Of a DNA stretch of 64,000 nt, positions 34,898-43,141 are shown piece by piece; within the stretch, counting starts at the first letter, position 1; each line of letters begins with the position of its first letter. The stretch is from the NCBI GenBank assembly GCA_002428015.1, contig DIZW01000056.1, forward strand, positions 69,035 to 133,034, read 5' to 3'. The translations under genes were made by a program, and so were the position numbers. The notes beneath the pieces are model-generated. The model saw nothing but the letters and a program-made list of their open reading frames with translations. It was not told the DNA's origin and did not search any database. Source of the stretch: Oxalobacteraceae bacterium UBA6018. GTDB taxonomy: Bacteria; Pseudomonadota; Gammaproteobacteria; Burkholderiales; Burkholderiaceae_D.

Positions 34898-35530
34898 ATG
34901 ACCGTCAAGCCGAGGCGCCGCCTGCTCGACCGCGAAAAGCTCGAAGCCGACATCGTCGCCGAGGCGGTGCGCATGTTCGCCGAATGCGGCTACGAGGGCA
35001 CGGCGGTCGCGGCCATCGCCGACAACGCCGGGCTGTCCAAGCAAAACCTGCTGTACTACTTCCCCACCAAGCAGGCCCTGTACCGGCGCGTGCTCGACGG
35101 CGTGCTCGACGACTGGCTGGCGCGCATGGAATCGCTGGCCGACGCGGCCCAGGAGCCGGCCGACCTGCTGCGCGCCTACATCCGCGCCAAGCTGCGTTTT
35201 TCGCGCGAACAGCCGCACGCGTCGCGCGTGTACGCGCTCGAAGTGATCGGCGGCGCGCGCCTGTACGGCGAGCAGATCGCGCGCCGCGTGGTGCCGCTGC
35301 TGCGCAAGGATATCGCGGTGTTCGAGGGCTGGATCGCAGCCGGCAAGATCGGCCCCGTGAACGCCACCCACCTGCTGTTCGCGATCTGGGCCATGACCCA
35401 GTCCTACGCCGACTTCGCGGCCCAGATGACGCTGGTGTTGGGCCGCCGCCAGCTGCAGAAGAGGGACTTCGACGAGGCCGAGGAAACCATCATGCGGATG
35501 GTGCTTGCCGCGCTGGCGCGCCCGGCGTGA
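34898..35530 (+). CDS. TetR-family regulator, RutR-like
   Basis: The 210-residue regulator has an N-terminal helix-turn-helix, FAECGYEGTAVAAIADNAGLS then KQNLLYYFPTKQAL, and a ligand domain with LRAYIRAKLRFSREQPHASR. The KQNLLYYFP and FSREQPHASR segments recall RutR, the uracil- and thymine-responsive repressor. It is divergent from the pyrimidine operon, with the operator-like palindrome between them, so it probably controls that operon. ATG 34898 has AAGGA upstream and is preferred over the longer frame from 34820. Confidence 0.88.
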   Translation: MTVKPRRRLLDREKLEADIVAEAVRMFAECGYEGTAVAAIADNAGLSKQNLLYYFPTKQALYRRVLDGVLDDWLARMESLADAAQEPADLLRAYIRAKLRFSREQPHASRVYALEVIGGARLYGEQIARRVVPLLRKDIAVFEGWIAAGKIGPVNATHLLFAIWAMTQSYADFAAQMTLVLGRRQLQKRDFDEAEETIMRMVLAALARPA

Positions 35531-35709
35531 GGGCGCGCCGCTGGCTTGCCGATTCTGCAAGCACGTCCCTGCCGATGCGCGCCGGGCGCCATTCGTCATG
35601 CCACCCGACCGGTCGCCCCGTCAAAGACGCGCTTCGTCGCAGTGCGCTAGTGGCGGTATCATCGGGTTGGTACAGTGCCAGCATCGAAACCGTTCACTGG
35701 AGCGACATC

Positions 35710-35991
35710 ATGAATAACCCCACCCTGAACCAGTTCCTGGCCATCCTGGAGGAGCTCTGCCTGACCCTGACCAAGGCTGTGCGCTACGCGGCCGGCGCCG
35801 TCGCCAGCATGTCGTGGCCGGCCCTGCTGGCCAGCTGCATCGTGCTGGCGCTCGCCATCTCGGTCGTGCCGCTGGCGCTGACCCTGTTCATCGTCTTCAT
35901 GCTCGCCAAACTGCTCATCGCCGCCTTCGTGATGCGCCCCCGCCGTGACCCGCCGCCCCCGCGCGAACCGCTCAACGGCGAAGGGAAATAA
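35710..35991 (+). CDS. small membrane protein before a LytS-type kinase
   Basis: The 93-residue product starts MNNPTLNQFLAILEELCLTL and has a long hydrophobic stretch (about 28-76, SWPALLASCIVLALAISVVPLALTLFIVFMLAKLL) that could form one or two membrane helices, followed by a Pro/Arg-rich tail. I do not recognise the family. Its stop is two bases before the kinase gene, so it is probably part of that sensor system. The 179 bases before it show no other feature. Confidence 0.7.
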   Translation: MNNPTLNQFLAILEELCLTLTKAVRYAAGAVASMSWPALLASCIVLALAISVVPLALTLFIVFMLAKLLIAAFVMRPRRDPPPPREPLNGEGK

Positions 35992-35993
35992 AC

Positions 35994-36887
35994 ATGAAAG
36001 CCAGTCAGGCCAACGGCGCCATGGACCTCCTGCGCGACATGCTGGCGCAGGCCAAGCTCGTGTGGTGGAAATTCGTCGACTGGCTCGCCGTCGTCGAATG
36101 GCGCCAGCTGATCGTCGTCTGGCTGGTCGCCTTCGTGCTCGGCGGGATGCTCAACATCGCCGAGGTGGTGACCTGGTTCGTGTTCCTGTCGTTCGGGATC
36201 AAGGTCATCGGCGGCGGCAAGCGCAAGGCCGAGCTGGCGGCCAAGGAAGCGAGCCGCCAGGCCGACATCGCCACGCTGGAGCGGCGCCTGCTGGAATCGC
36301 AGATGGCGGCCCTGCAGGCCCAGATCGAACCGCACTTCCTGTTCAATACCCTCGCGCTGATCGGCCAGCTGATCGAAACCGATCCGCCCCAGGCGGCCAA
36401 GGTGCACATGAACCTGATCGAGTACCTGCGCTCGGCGCTGCCGCAGCTGCGCTCGACCGGTGGCGGCACCCTGGGGCGCCAGGTCGAGCTCTCGCGCGCC
36501 TACCTGTCCATCATGCAGGCGCGGATGAAGGAACGCCTGACCGTCAGCTTCGACGTGCCCGATTACCTGCAGCAGGCCGCTTTTCCGCCCATGATGCTGC
36601 AGACGCTGATCGAGAACGCCATCAAGCACGGCCTGGAGCCGAAGATGGAAGGCGGCCGCATCGACGTGCGCGCCAGCCTGGTCGACAACAGCCTGCACGT
36701 GGACGTGCGCGACAACGGCGTCGGCTTTAACATGCATGCCGGCGACGGCGTCGGCCTGGCCAACATCCGCGAACGCCTGCACTTGCTCTACGACGGGCGC
36801 GCCGAACTGGTGCTCGAAGCGCCACCCGAAGGCGGCGCCCTGGCATCGATCCGCATTCCCTTGACCACGCCGGAGAAACCACAATGA
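35994..36887 (+). CDS. LytS/YehU-type sensor histidine kinase
   Basis: The 297-residue kinase has one or two membrane segments near the N-terminus (QLIVVWLVAFVLGGML, VVTWFVFLSFGIKVIGG), a coiled coil, then the His_kinase domain with LQAQIEPHFLFNTLALIGQL. This histidine is the phospho-acceptor of the LytS class. The ATPase follows with TLIENAIKHGLEP and DNGVGF. It has no large sensor domain, so the signal may come from the small membrane protein encoded just upstream. The stop overlaps the response regulator start. Confidence 0.92.
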   Translation: MKASQANGAMDLLRDMLAQAKLVWWKFVDWLAVVEWRQLIVVWLVAFVLGGMLNIAEVVTWFVFLSFGIKVIGGGKRKAELAAKEASRQADIATLERRLLESQMAALQAQIEPHFLFNTLALIGQLIETDPPQAAKVHMNLIEYLRSALPQLRSTGGGTLGRQVELSRAYLSIMQARMKERLTVSFDVPDYLQQAAFPPMMLQTLIENAIKHGLEPKMEGGRIDVRASLVDNSLHVDVRDNGVGFNMHAGDGVGLANIRERLHLLYDGRAELVLEAPPEGGALASIRIPLTTPEKPQ

Positions 36888-37654
36888 CCGTACCGAACAC
36901 CGTCACCGCCCTGATCGTCGACGACGAGGCGCCGATGCGCGACCAGCTGCGCGCCCGCCTGCGCGAAGCCTGGCCCGAGCTCGTCATCGCCGGCGAGGCG
37001 GCCAACGGGGTCGACGCCGTGTCCATGGCCGCCCAGCTGCAGCCGGACATCGTCTTCCTCGACATCCGCATGCCCGGCCAGAGCGGCATCGAGGCGGCGC
37101 GCCACCTGTACAACCGCTGCCACATCGTGTTCGTCACCGCCTACGACCAGTACGCGCTCGACGCCTTCGAACAGGGCGCGATGGACTATCTGCTCAAGCC
37201 CGTCGTGGCCGAGCGCCTGCGCATGACCTGCGAGCGCCTGCGCACCCGCCTGACCCAGGCCCCACAGAACATCGGCGCCCAGCTCGAGCAGCTCACCCGC
37301 GTGCTGCAGGGCGCCGGCAAGAAGCCCGAGTACCTGCGCTGGATCCAGGCCCAGGTGGGCAGCAGCCTGCGCATGATCAGCACCAAGGAAGTGCTGTTCT
37401 TCCGCTCCGACGAGAAGTACACGGTGGTGCAGACCGCCCAGGCCGAGCTGCTGATCCGTAAAACGCTCAAGGAACTCGAGGCCGAACTCGACCCGGACGA
37501 ATTCTGGCGCATCCACCGTTCCACCCTGGTGCGGGTCGACGCCATCGCCGAGGTATCGCGCGACGAGCGCGGGCGCCAGATGGTGAAGATGCGCGGTTTC
37601 GCCGGGGCGCTGGAGGTCAGCCGCAACCACACCCATCTGTTCCAGCAAATGTGA
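36884..37654 (+). CDS. LytTR-family response regulator
   Basis: The 256-residue regulator has a receiver (IVDDEAPMRDQL, phospho-acceptor Asp in IVFLDIRMPGQSG) and a C-terminal LytTR DNA-binding domain with IQAQVGSSLRMISTKEVLFF, EKYTVV and FWRIHRSTLV. LytTR regulators bind DNA through beta strands and often control secreted or membrane functions. It is translationally coupled to the kinase (ATGA overlap). Confidence 0.93.
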   Translation: MTVPNTVTALIVDDEAPMRDQLRARLREAWPELVIAGEAANGVDAVSMAAQLQPDIVFLDIRMPGQSGIEAARHLYNRCHIVFVTAYDQYALDAFEQGAMDYLLKPVVAERLRMTCERLRTRLTQAPQNIGAQLEQLTRVLQGAGKKPEYLRWIQAQVGSSLRMISTKEVLFFRSDEKYTVVQTAQAELLIRKTLKELEAELDPDEFWRIHRSTLVRVDAIAEVSRDERGRQMVKMRGFAGALEVSRNHTHLFQQM

Positions 37655-37713
37655 GCGCCAGGATTGGCATTTCGACTACCATATCGGATGTTCTCACTGT
37701 TCGGGAGTACATC

Positions 37714-38103
37714 ATGTCACGTGCTGTTCACTTCGAAATACAGGCGTCGAACCCGCAGGCCTTGATGGATTACTATCACCGCCTGTTCGGCTGGTCGTTC
37801 AACAAATGGAACGGCGGCGACTACTGGGAAATCCACACCGGGCCGGACGACCAGCCCGGCATCAACGGCGGCCTGCTGCCGCGCCGCGGCGCCCTGCCCA
37901 ACCCCGACGCGGCGGTCAACGCCTTCGTCATCACCGTCGACGTGGCCGATATCGACGCGGCCGTGGCCCGCGCCGAACACGGCCACCTCGGCAAGGTGTG
38001 CACGCCCAAGACGGCGGTGCCCGGGATCGGCTGGCTGGCCTACGTCAAGGACCCGGACGGGAATATCTTCGGCATGATGCAGGCCGACAGGAGCGCGAAA
38101 TGA
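37714..38103 (+). CDS. VOC (glyoxalase/bleomycin-resistance) superfamily protein
   Basis: The 129-residue protein has a single VOC-type unit: VHFEIQASNPQALMDYYHRLFGWSF at the start and YVKDPDGNIFGMMQ at the end, with His and Glu positions suited to metal binding. VOC proteins include glyoxalases, dioxygenases and drug-binding proteins; the substrate cannot be named. ATG 37714 is preceded by GGGAG. The next gene starts inside its stop codon. Confidence 0.85.
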   Translation: MSRAVHFEIQASNPQALMDYYHRLFGWSFNKWNGGDYWEIHTGPDDQPGINGGLLPRRGALPNPDAAVNAFVITVDVADIDAAVARAEHGHLGKVCTPKTAVPGIGWLAYVKDPDGNIFGMMQADRSAK

Positions 38104-38528
38104 ACCCGTCCGCAAACAATCCCGCTTCGGGCGAAGCGCATCAGGACCACGCGGCGATCCGCGCGCTGATCGAAAACTGGCTGGCCGCCACCCGCGCCGG
38201 CGACGTGGACGCCGTCACCGCGCTGATGGCGCCGGACGTGGTCTTCCTCACCGCCGGCCAGCCGCCCATGCTCGGGCGCGAGGCCTTCGCGACCGGACTG
38301 CGCAAGATGCTGCTCGATCATGTGATCGAATCGTCGAGCGTCATCGACGAGATCGAAGTCAGCGGCGACATGGCGTACTGCCGCACGCGGCTCTCGGTCA
38401 CGGTCATCTCGCGCCACGGCAAAACGCCGACCATGCGCAGCGGGCATACCCTGTCGATCCTGCGCAAGGGCGCCGACGGCAAGTGGCTGCTCACGCGCGA
38501 CGCGAATATGCTGGGCTCCCCCGGGTAG
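38100..38528 (+). CDS. SnoaL/SgcJ-like NTF2-fold protein
   Basis: The 142-residue protein has AIRALIENWLAATRAGDVDAV, then LMAPDVVFLTAGQPPMLGRE and SGHTLSILRKGADGKWLLTRDANML, the pattern of the SgcJ/EcaC NTF2-like family. Members are small enzymes or ligand-binding proteins. It overlaps the preceding VOC gene by four bases and probably forms a two-gene unit with it. Function is unknown. Confidence 0.82.
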   Translation: MNPSANNPASGEAHQDHAAIRALIENWLAATRAGDVDAVTALMAPDVVFLTAGQPPMLGREAFATGLRKMLLDHVIESSSVIDEIEVSGDMAYCRTRLSVTVISRHGKTPTMRSGHTLSILRKGADGKWLLTRDANMLGSPG

Positions 38529-38552
38529 GCTGGCACAGTCGCGCTTCCACGC

Positions 38553-38630
38553 TGCTGCGTGCTGCTACGAGCTGCTACGAGCTCCTGCTCGCCGCTGCGA
38601 TCTGATCCGCGCCCCTGCGATCTGGTGCGC
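38553..38630. repeat. short imperfect tandem repeats between convergent genes
   Basis: The gap holds GCTGCTACGA-type units in tandem (GTGCTGCTACGA, GCTGCTACGA, GCTCCTGCTC), followed by two GCGATCTG(A/G)T(C/G)CGCG units. Similar units repeat three to four times in about 80 bases. It looks like slippage-generated low-complexity sequence; no function is evident. Confidence 0.4.
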
Positions 38631-38631
38631 G

Positions 38632-40134
38632 TTACTGCGCTTTGTACGCCACCACCAGGTAGCCCGTCACCGGCGCGCCCTGGTCGGTGCGCAAGGTGTG
38701 CGGCGCGGCCTCGGCGATCGTGAATCCAACGCCGGCCGCGAGGCGCCGAACGTAGTCCAGCGAGTGCGCGTAGCGGTTCGACGCCGTCAGCGTGAAATCG
38801 CCGTTTTCGCAGCGCTCCACCGAAAAGCCGAAGTGCCCGCCCGTGCGCAGGGCCGCGTGCACCTGCGCGAACAAGCCCGCCAGCGCGCCGATGTACACGA
38901 ATACGTCGGCCGCGACGATCAGGTCGAACTGACCGCTTTCCTGCGCCAGGAAGTCGCCGATGTCGGCGCAGACGAGGCGGTCGTAGATACCGCGCTCGCG
39001 CGCCTTGTCGAGCATCCTGGCCGAAAGGTCGACGCCGGTCAGGCTGCGCGAATAGGCCCGCAGGTAAGGCCCGCACAGGCCGGTGCCGCTGCCGAGATCG
39101 AGCGTGTCCGGTGTCGTCGTCGCGAGCCGTGGCGCGAGGGCCGCGTCCAGCAGCGCCGGCGTGCGGTAGCCGAGCACCTCCACCAGATGCTGGTCGAAGT
39201 GGCCCGCGTACTGGTCGAACAGCGCCTTCACATACGGCGCGGGCGAGGCTGCCGGCGCCGGCGCGGCCCCCAGCGCGGCCAGGGCGAACCCAATCTGCCC
39301 GGCGTCGCCGCCCAGCGCCAGCGCCTGCCGGTACCCCGCCACGGCCTCGCCATCTCGGCCAAGCGCGCGCAGGGTGTTGGCGCGGTACTGATGCGCCAGC
39401 GGATGGTCCGGGCGCAGCGCGATGGCGCGGTCGTAGCTGACGAGCGCCGCCGCGAAGTCGTGCAGACGCTGCAGCGCGCTGCCGCGCGAGCAGTACACGT
39501 CGCCGCCGTCGCCGCCGGCCGCGATCGCGCGGTCGTAGCTGTCGACCGCCTCCTCGAACCGGCCCAGGCTGTGCAAGCCGTTGGCCCGTGCGCACCAGGC
39601 GTCCGCGTACTGCGGCCGGGCGGCCAGTGCGCGCTCGGCGCTGGCGACGGCGTCTTCAAAGCGGCCCAGGTCCTGCAGGGCGATCGCGCGGTTGCAGGCC
39701 GCTTCCGGGTAAGCCGGCCGGATCTCGAGCGCACGCTCGTAACTGGCCAGCGCCTCGTCGTGCCGGCCCAGCTTGCGCAGCGCGTTGCCGCGATTGCTCC
39801 AGGCCAGCGCATAGCCCGCATCGAGCCGCAGCGCGCGCTCGTAGCTGGCCAGCGCCTCCTCGCCGCGGCCCAGATCCTGCAGGGCCGCTCCCAGGTTGCA
39901 GTGGGCGTTGGCCTTGCCGGCATCGATGGCGATGGCGTCGGAAATGCGCTGCACCGCCAGCGCGGCGTCGCCCTGCTGGCGCGCGATCACGCCCAGCAGG
40001 TGCAGCGCGTCGAACTGGCGCGGCGCGGCCGCGAGCACGCGCAGATAGAGCGCTTGCGCCTGCGCCAGCCGGCCTTGCTGGTGCAGGGCCACGGCTTGGG
40101 CGAGCAACGCTGAGGTGTCTTGCGATGGATTCAT
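38632..40134 (-). CDS. TPR-repeat SAM-dependent methyltransferase
   Basis: The 500-residue protein has an N-terminal array of about eight TPRs (for example LGRGEEALASYERALRLDAGYALAWSN and LGRHDEALASYERALEIRP), then a class I methyltransferase domain with TLDLGSGTGLCGPYL (SAM motif I), LTGVDLSARMLDKA and FDLIVAADVFVYI. It resembles predicted TPR-methyltransferases of unknown substrate. It is the last gene of the nucleoside operon, and its ATG overlaps the stop of the deaminase-like gene, so a role near that operon is implied but not defined. Confidence 0.87.
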   Translation of the reverse strand: MNPSQDTSALLAQAVALHQQGRLAQAQALYLRVLAAAPRQFDALHLLGVIARQQGDAALAVQRISDAIAIDAGKANAHCNLGAALQDLGRGEEALASYERALRLDAGYALAWSNRGNALRKLGRHDEALASYERALEIRPAYPEAACNRAIALQDLGRFEDAVASAERALAARPQYADAWCARANGLHSLGRFEEAVDSYDRAIAAGGDGGDVYCSRGSALQRLHDFAAALVSYDRAIALRPDHPLAHQYRANTLRALGRDGEAVAGYRQALALGGDAGQIGFALAALGAAPAPAASPAPYVKALFDQYAGHFDQHLVEVLGYRTPALLDAALAPRLATTTPDTLDLGSGTGLCGPYLRAYSRSLTGVDLSARMLDKARERGIYDRLVCADIGDFLAQESGQFDLIVAADVFVYIGALAGLFAQVHAALRTGGHFGFSVERCENGDFTLTASNRYAHSLDYVRRLAAGVGFTIAEAAPHTLRTDQGAPVTGYLVVAYKAQ

Positions 40135-41381
40135 GCCGATGGAGGAAACAGGCCGGCCAGCGCCTCGATCAGCGCGCCGTCGCGCACCTGCACGGGCCGG
40201 ATGCCTATCATCTCACGATACAGCGGCGGCATGCCTGCGCACAGCGCCGATAATGCCGACTGGTCCAGCGCGGGCAGCACATACTGGAACTGGGCCGGAT
40301 TATTGGCCGGCAGCGGGCCTTCCATGGTCGATCCATATGCGCCCAGGTCCATGACGCCCAGCGCGCTGGCGTCCGGCGCGCGCGCGAAGACGAAGGTGCC
40401 CTCCTTGGGATGGGCCAGGTAGCGCCTCACTTCGTCCTGCGCGTGCGCGTCGGCGCCCTGCATCAGGCCAAAGCGCAGCTGGGCATACTTGCGCGTGCAC
40501 TCCATGAACGCGGTCGCGATCGCCGAGTGGCTGCGCCGTCCGGGCACGCACAGCAGCAGGTTGCCGAAGCTGTCGAGCAGGACCACCGCGTCGCCCTGCC
40601 CGCCCTGGCGCAGGTCCTGCTCGATGGCGGCGCGCATGAACGGCGCCAGCGCGGCGCCAGGCGCATGCGGGCTGGCGCGGCAGGCCAGCGCGTCCGGATA
40701 GAGCTTCTTGAGCCGCCGCACCAGCCGATGGGTAGGTGCCAAGGTGGCCGGATCGCGCAACTGGTCCTGCGGCAGGTCGGCGTTCAGGAGCGCCTGCACG
40801 CGCTCCGAGTTGGCTTCGAATACCCGCGAGCACAGGGCCACGGTCGGTTCGGCGATCGTCTTACCGATGAAGAACGGCTGGGGCGGCGCGCCGGCGGCGG
40901 CGCGCGCGAAGCTCGACGTGCCCAGCACGGCCGGATAGTAGAAGCGCTCCCCCGCCCCCGCCCGCAGCGGCTCGGGCAGCGCGGTGAACGCAGGTACGGT
41001 GTCGTGGGTGGCGTCATAATTGATGCCGGCCTTGGGGTCGTGCGCCGCCACCACCACGCGAAAACCGGCCGCGATGATCGCGCCGGCGCACATGGCGCAG
41101 GGGTCGAGCGAGGTGACCAGGGTCAGCTGGTGGGGCGGCGGCAGCGCGCGTCCTTTGGCCACCTCGGCGTAGTACCAGTCGATCAGCTGGCGCTCGCCGT
41201 GCGCGGTCGGGTCGTGAATCAGTCCGCCGCGCACGACGTCGTTGCCGAGCGCGTGCAGCAGCCCGCCGTGCTGGTCGAGCAGCAGGCCGCCAACGCCGAA
41301 GGTGCCGCGCTCCTTGGCGGCGATGGCTTGGGCGGCGGCGATGGCCACCGCGGCCTGGATGTCGATGATCTTCTTGAGCAC
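40131..41381 (-). CDS. long cytidine/deoxycytidylate-deaminase-fold protein with unknown C-terminal half
   Basis: Residues 1 to about 150 are a zinc deaminase fold: TAHGERQL (His61, Glu63) and DPCAMCAGAI (Cys95, Cys98) supply zinc ligands and proton shuttle, closest to the tRNA-adenosine/guanine deaminase branch. The remaining 265 residues are not a usual extension: DSFGNLLLCVPGRRSHSAIATAFMECTRKYAQLR in this part looks like a second, degenerate deaminase-like fold. Typical nucleoside deaminases are about 150 residues; this is 416. It sits between cdd and the TPR-methyltransferase with zero or negative spacing, so a nucleoside or base substrate is likely. Confidence 0.78.
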   Translation of the reverse strand: MLKKIIDIQAAVAIAAAQAIAAKERGTFGVGGLLLDQHGGLLHALGNDVVRGGLIHDPTAHGERQLIDWYYAEVAKGRALPPPHQLTLVTSLDPCAMCAGAIIAAGFRVVVAAHDPKAGINYDATHDTVPAFTALPEPLRAGAGERFYYPAVLGTSSFARAAAGAPPQPFFIGKTIAEPTVALCSRVFEANSERVQALLNADLPQDQLRDPATLAPTHRLVRRLKKLYPDALACRASPHAPGAALAPFMRAAIEQDLRQGGQGDAVVLLDSFGNLLLCVPGRRSHSAIATAFMECTRKYAQLRFGLMQGADAHAQDEVRRYLAHPKEGTFVFARAPDASALGVMDLGAYGSTMEGPLPANNPAQFQYVLPALDQSALSALCAGMPPLYREMIGIRPVQVRDGALIEALAGLFPPSA

Positions 41382-41786
41382 TTACTTCTTCAGGTCCCGG
41401 CCGCCGAAAGCGTTCGGCAGCTGGGCGGCGGCCGTCGTCTCGAGCAGCTCGCCGCGCAGGTTGGTCAGCACCACCGGCAGCGCGCCGCCGCCCAGTTCGA
41501 GGATCACCTGGCGGCAGGCGCCGCAAGGCGCGATCGGGCCGTCGGTGTCGCCGATGACGGCCAGCGCGGCGAAGTCGCCAGGCTTGCAGCCATGCGCGAT
41601 GGCGCTGAAAAACGCGGTGCGCTCGGCGCAGTTGCACAGGCCGTAGGAGGCGTTTTCCACGTTACAGCCGCGGAACACGCGGCCGTCCTTGCACAACAAC
41701 GCGGCGCCGACCTGGAAGCCGGAATACGGCGCATAGGCGAAGCTGCGGGCGATGGTGGCTTCTTCGATCAGTGTCTGGTATGGCAT
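41382..41786 (-). CDS. cdd: cytidine deaminase
   Basis: This 134-residue homotetrameric-type enzyme converts cytidine and deoxycytidine to uridine and deoxyuridine. The motifs are NCAERTAFF (zinc Cys53, catalytic Glu55) and APCGACRQVI (Cys88, Cys91), with VGAALLCKDGRVFRGCNVENAS for substrate binding. It lies 13 bases after deoA and directly abuts the deaminase-like gene. In this operon it feeds uridines to phosphorolysis. Confidence 0.95.
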   Translation of the reverse strand: MPYQTLIEEATIARSFAYAPYSGFQVGAALLCKDGRVFRGCNVENASYGLCNCAERTAFFSAIAHGCKPGDFAALAVIGDTDGPIAPCGACRQVILELGGGALPVVLTNLRGELLETTAAAQLPNAFGGRDLKK

Positions 41787-41799
41787 CGATGGGTTCTCG

Positions 41800-43119
41800 C
41801 TAACGGATGGTGCGGTAGATGATCGGGTTGGGCGGCGCGGGGGCGTCGGCGATGCGGTAGGCCGCCTGCACCTCGCGCACGGCCTGCTCGGCGCCGGCCT
41901 GGGTGCGCGCGTGCACCAGCGCCAGCGGTGCGCCGGCGGCGATTTCGTCGCCCAGTTCGGCCAGGCCGCTCAAGCCGACCGCGGCGTCGATCGGGTCTTG
42001 CGGGCGGCGCCGTCCGCCGCCCAGGCCCACCACCGCCAGGCCCAGCGCGCGGCAGTCGACGCTGGCGGCGTAACCTGCGCGCGGAGCCGGCACCGGCACC
42101 ACCAGCGGCGCCCTTTCAAGGTTGGCGTTGGGGCGGTCGAGCAGGTCTTCCGGGCCGCCCAGGGCCGCCACCATGCGCGCGAAGCGCTCGGCCGCCTCGC
42201 CCGAGTCGAGCGCGCCTTGTAGCAGCAAGCGCGCACTGGCCTCGTCGGCCGCGAGCGCGCCCAGCACCAGCATCTCGGCCCCCAGCGCCATGGTCACTTC
42301 GTGCAAGCGCGCCGGTCGCGCGCGGCCGGTCAGGTAGTCCATCGCCAGGCGCACTTCGAGCGCGTTGCCGGCCGCCGGCGCGAGCGGCTGGTTCATGTCG
42401 GTCAGCAGCGCCGCGGTGCGGGTGCCGGCGCCGCCGCCAACGGCGACGATGCTCTCGGCCAGCTCCACGGATTTATCAAGGCTAGGCATGAAGGCACCGG
42501 AGCCGACCTTCACGTCCATCGCCAGCGCGTCCAGCCCCGCCGCGAGCTTCTTGGACAGGATGGAGGCGGTGATCATGGCGACCGATTCGACCGTGGCGGT
42601 GGTGTCGCGGATGCTGTAGAAGCGCTTGTCGGCCGGCGCCAGCTCGGCGGTCTGGCCGATGATGGCCACGCCGACCTGCTTGACGACGCTGCGAAACAGG
42701 GCCGCGTCGGGCGCCGCGCAGTAGCCAGGAATGGCGCCGAACTTGTCCAGCGTGCCGCCGGTGTGGCCCAGGCCGCGCCCGGAAATCATGGGCACGAAGC
42801 CGCCGCAGGCCGCCACCATCGGGCCGAGCATCAGCGAGACCACGTCGCCCACGCCGCCGGTGGAGTGCTTGTCCAGCACCGGTCCGGGCAGGTCGAGCGA
42901 GCGCCATTCGAGCACCTGGCCGGAGTCGCGCATGGCTAGCGTGAAGGCCACGCGCTCGTCCATGTTCATGTCTCGGAAGTAGACCGCCATCGCCAGCGCC
43001 GCGATCTGCCCTTCGGTGACCGAACCGTCGGTGATGCCGCGCACGAAAAAGCCGATTTCGTCAACGCTGAGCGCCCCGCCGTCGCGCTTCTTGCGGATGA
43101 TTTCCTGGGTTAGCAGCAT
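41800..43119 (-). CDS. deoA: thymidine phosphorylase
   Basis: The 439-residue enzyme phosphorolyses thymidine and deoxyuridine to the base and deoxyribose-1-phosphate. It begins MLLTQEIIRKKRDGGALS, with VLDKHSTGGVGDVVSLML, the phosphate-binding signature, near residue 80, and MISGRGLGHTGGTLDK. Family length is about 440. ATG 43119 is preferred; the frame extends to 43185 without support. Its bases may feed the pyrimidine reductive operon. Confidence 0.94.
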   Translation of the reverse strand: MLLTQEIIRKKRDGGALSVDEIGFFVRGITDGSVTEGQIAALAMAVYFRDMNMDERVAFTLAMRDSGQVLEWRSLDLPGPVLDKHSTGGVGDVVSLMLGPMVAACGGFVPMISGRGLGHTGGTLDKFGAIPGYCAAPDAALFRSVVKQVGVAIIGQTAELAPADKRFYSIRDTTATVESVAMITASILSKKLAAGLDALAMDVKVGSGAFMPSLDKSVELAESIVAVGGGAGTRTAALLTDMNQPLAPAAGNALEVRLAMDYLTGRARPARLHEVTMALGAEMLVLGALAADEASARLLLQGALDSGEAAERFARMVAALGGPEDLLDRPNANLERAPLVVPVPAPRAGYAASVDCRALGLAVVGLGGGRRRPQDPIDAAVGLSGLAELGDEIAAGAPLALVHARTQAGAEQAVREVQAAYRIADAPAPPNPIIYRTIR

Positions 43120-43141
43120 GGGTGTCTCGCAGTCGATAAGC

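Noticed and set aside
39300..40050. Repetitive DNA resembling a repeat array or CRISPR
   Set aside because: The repeats are about 102 bases, coding, and diverged in sequence. They are TPR codons, with no conserved repeat-spacer structure. I see no CRISPR array in the window.
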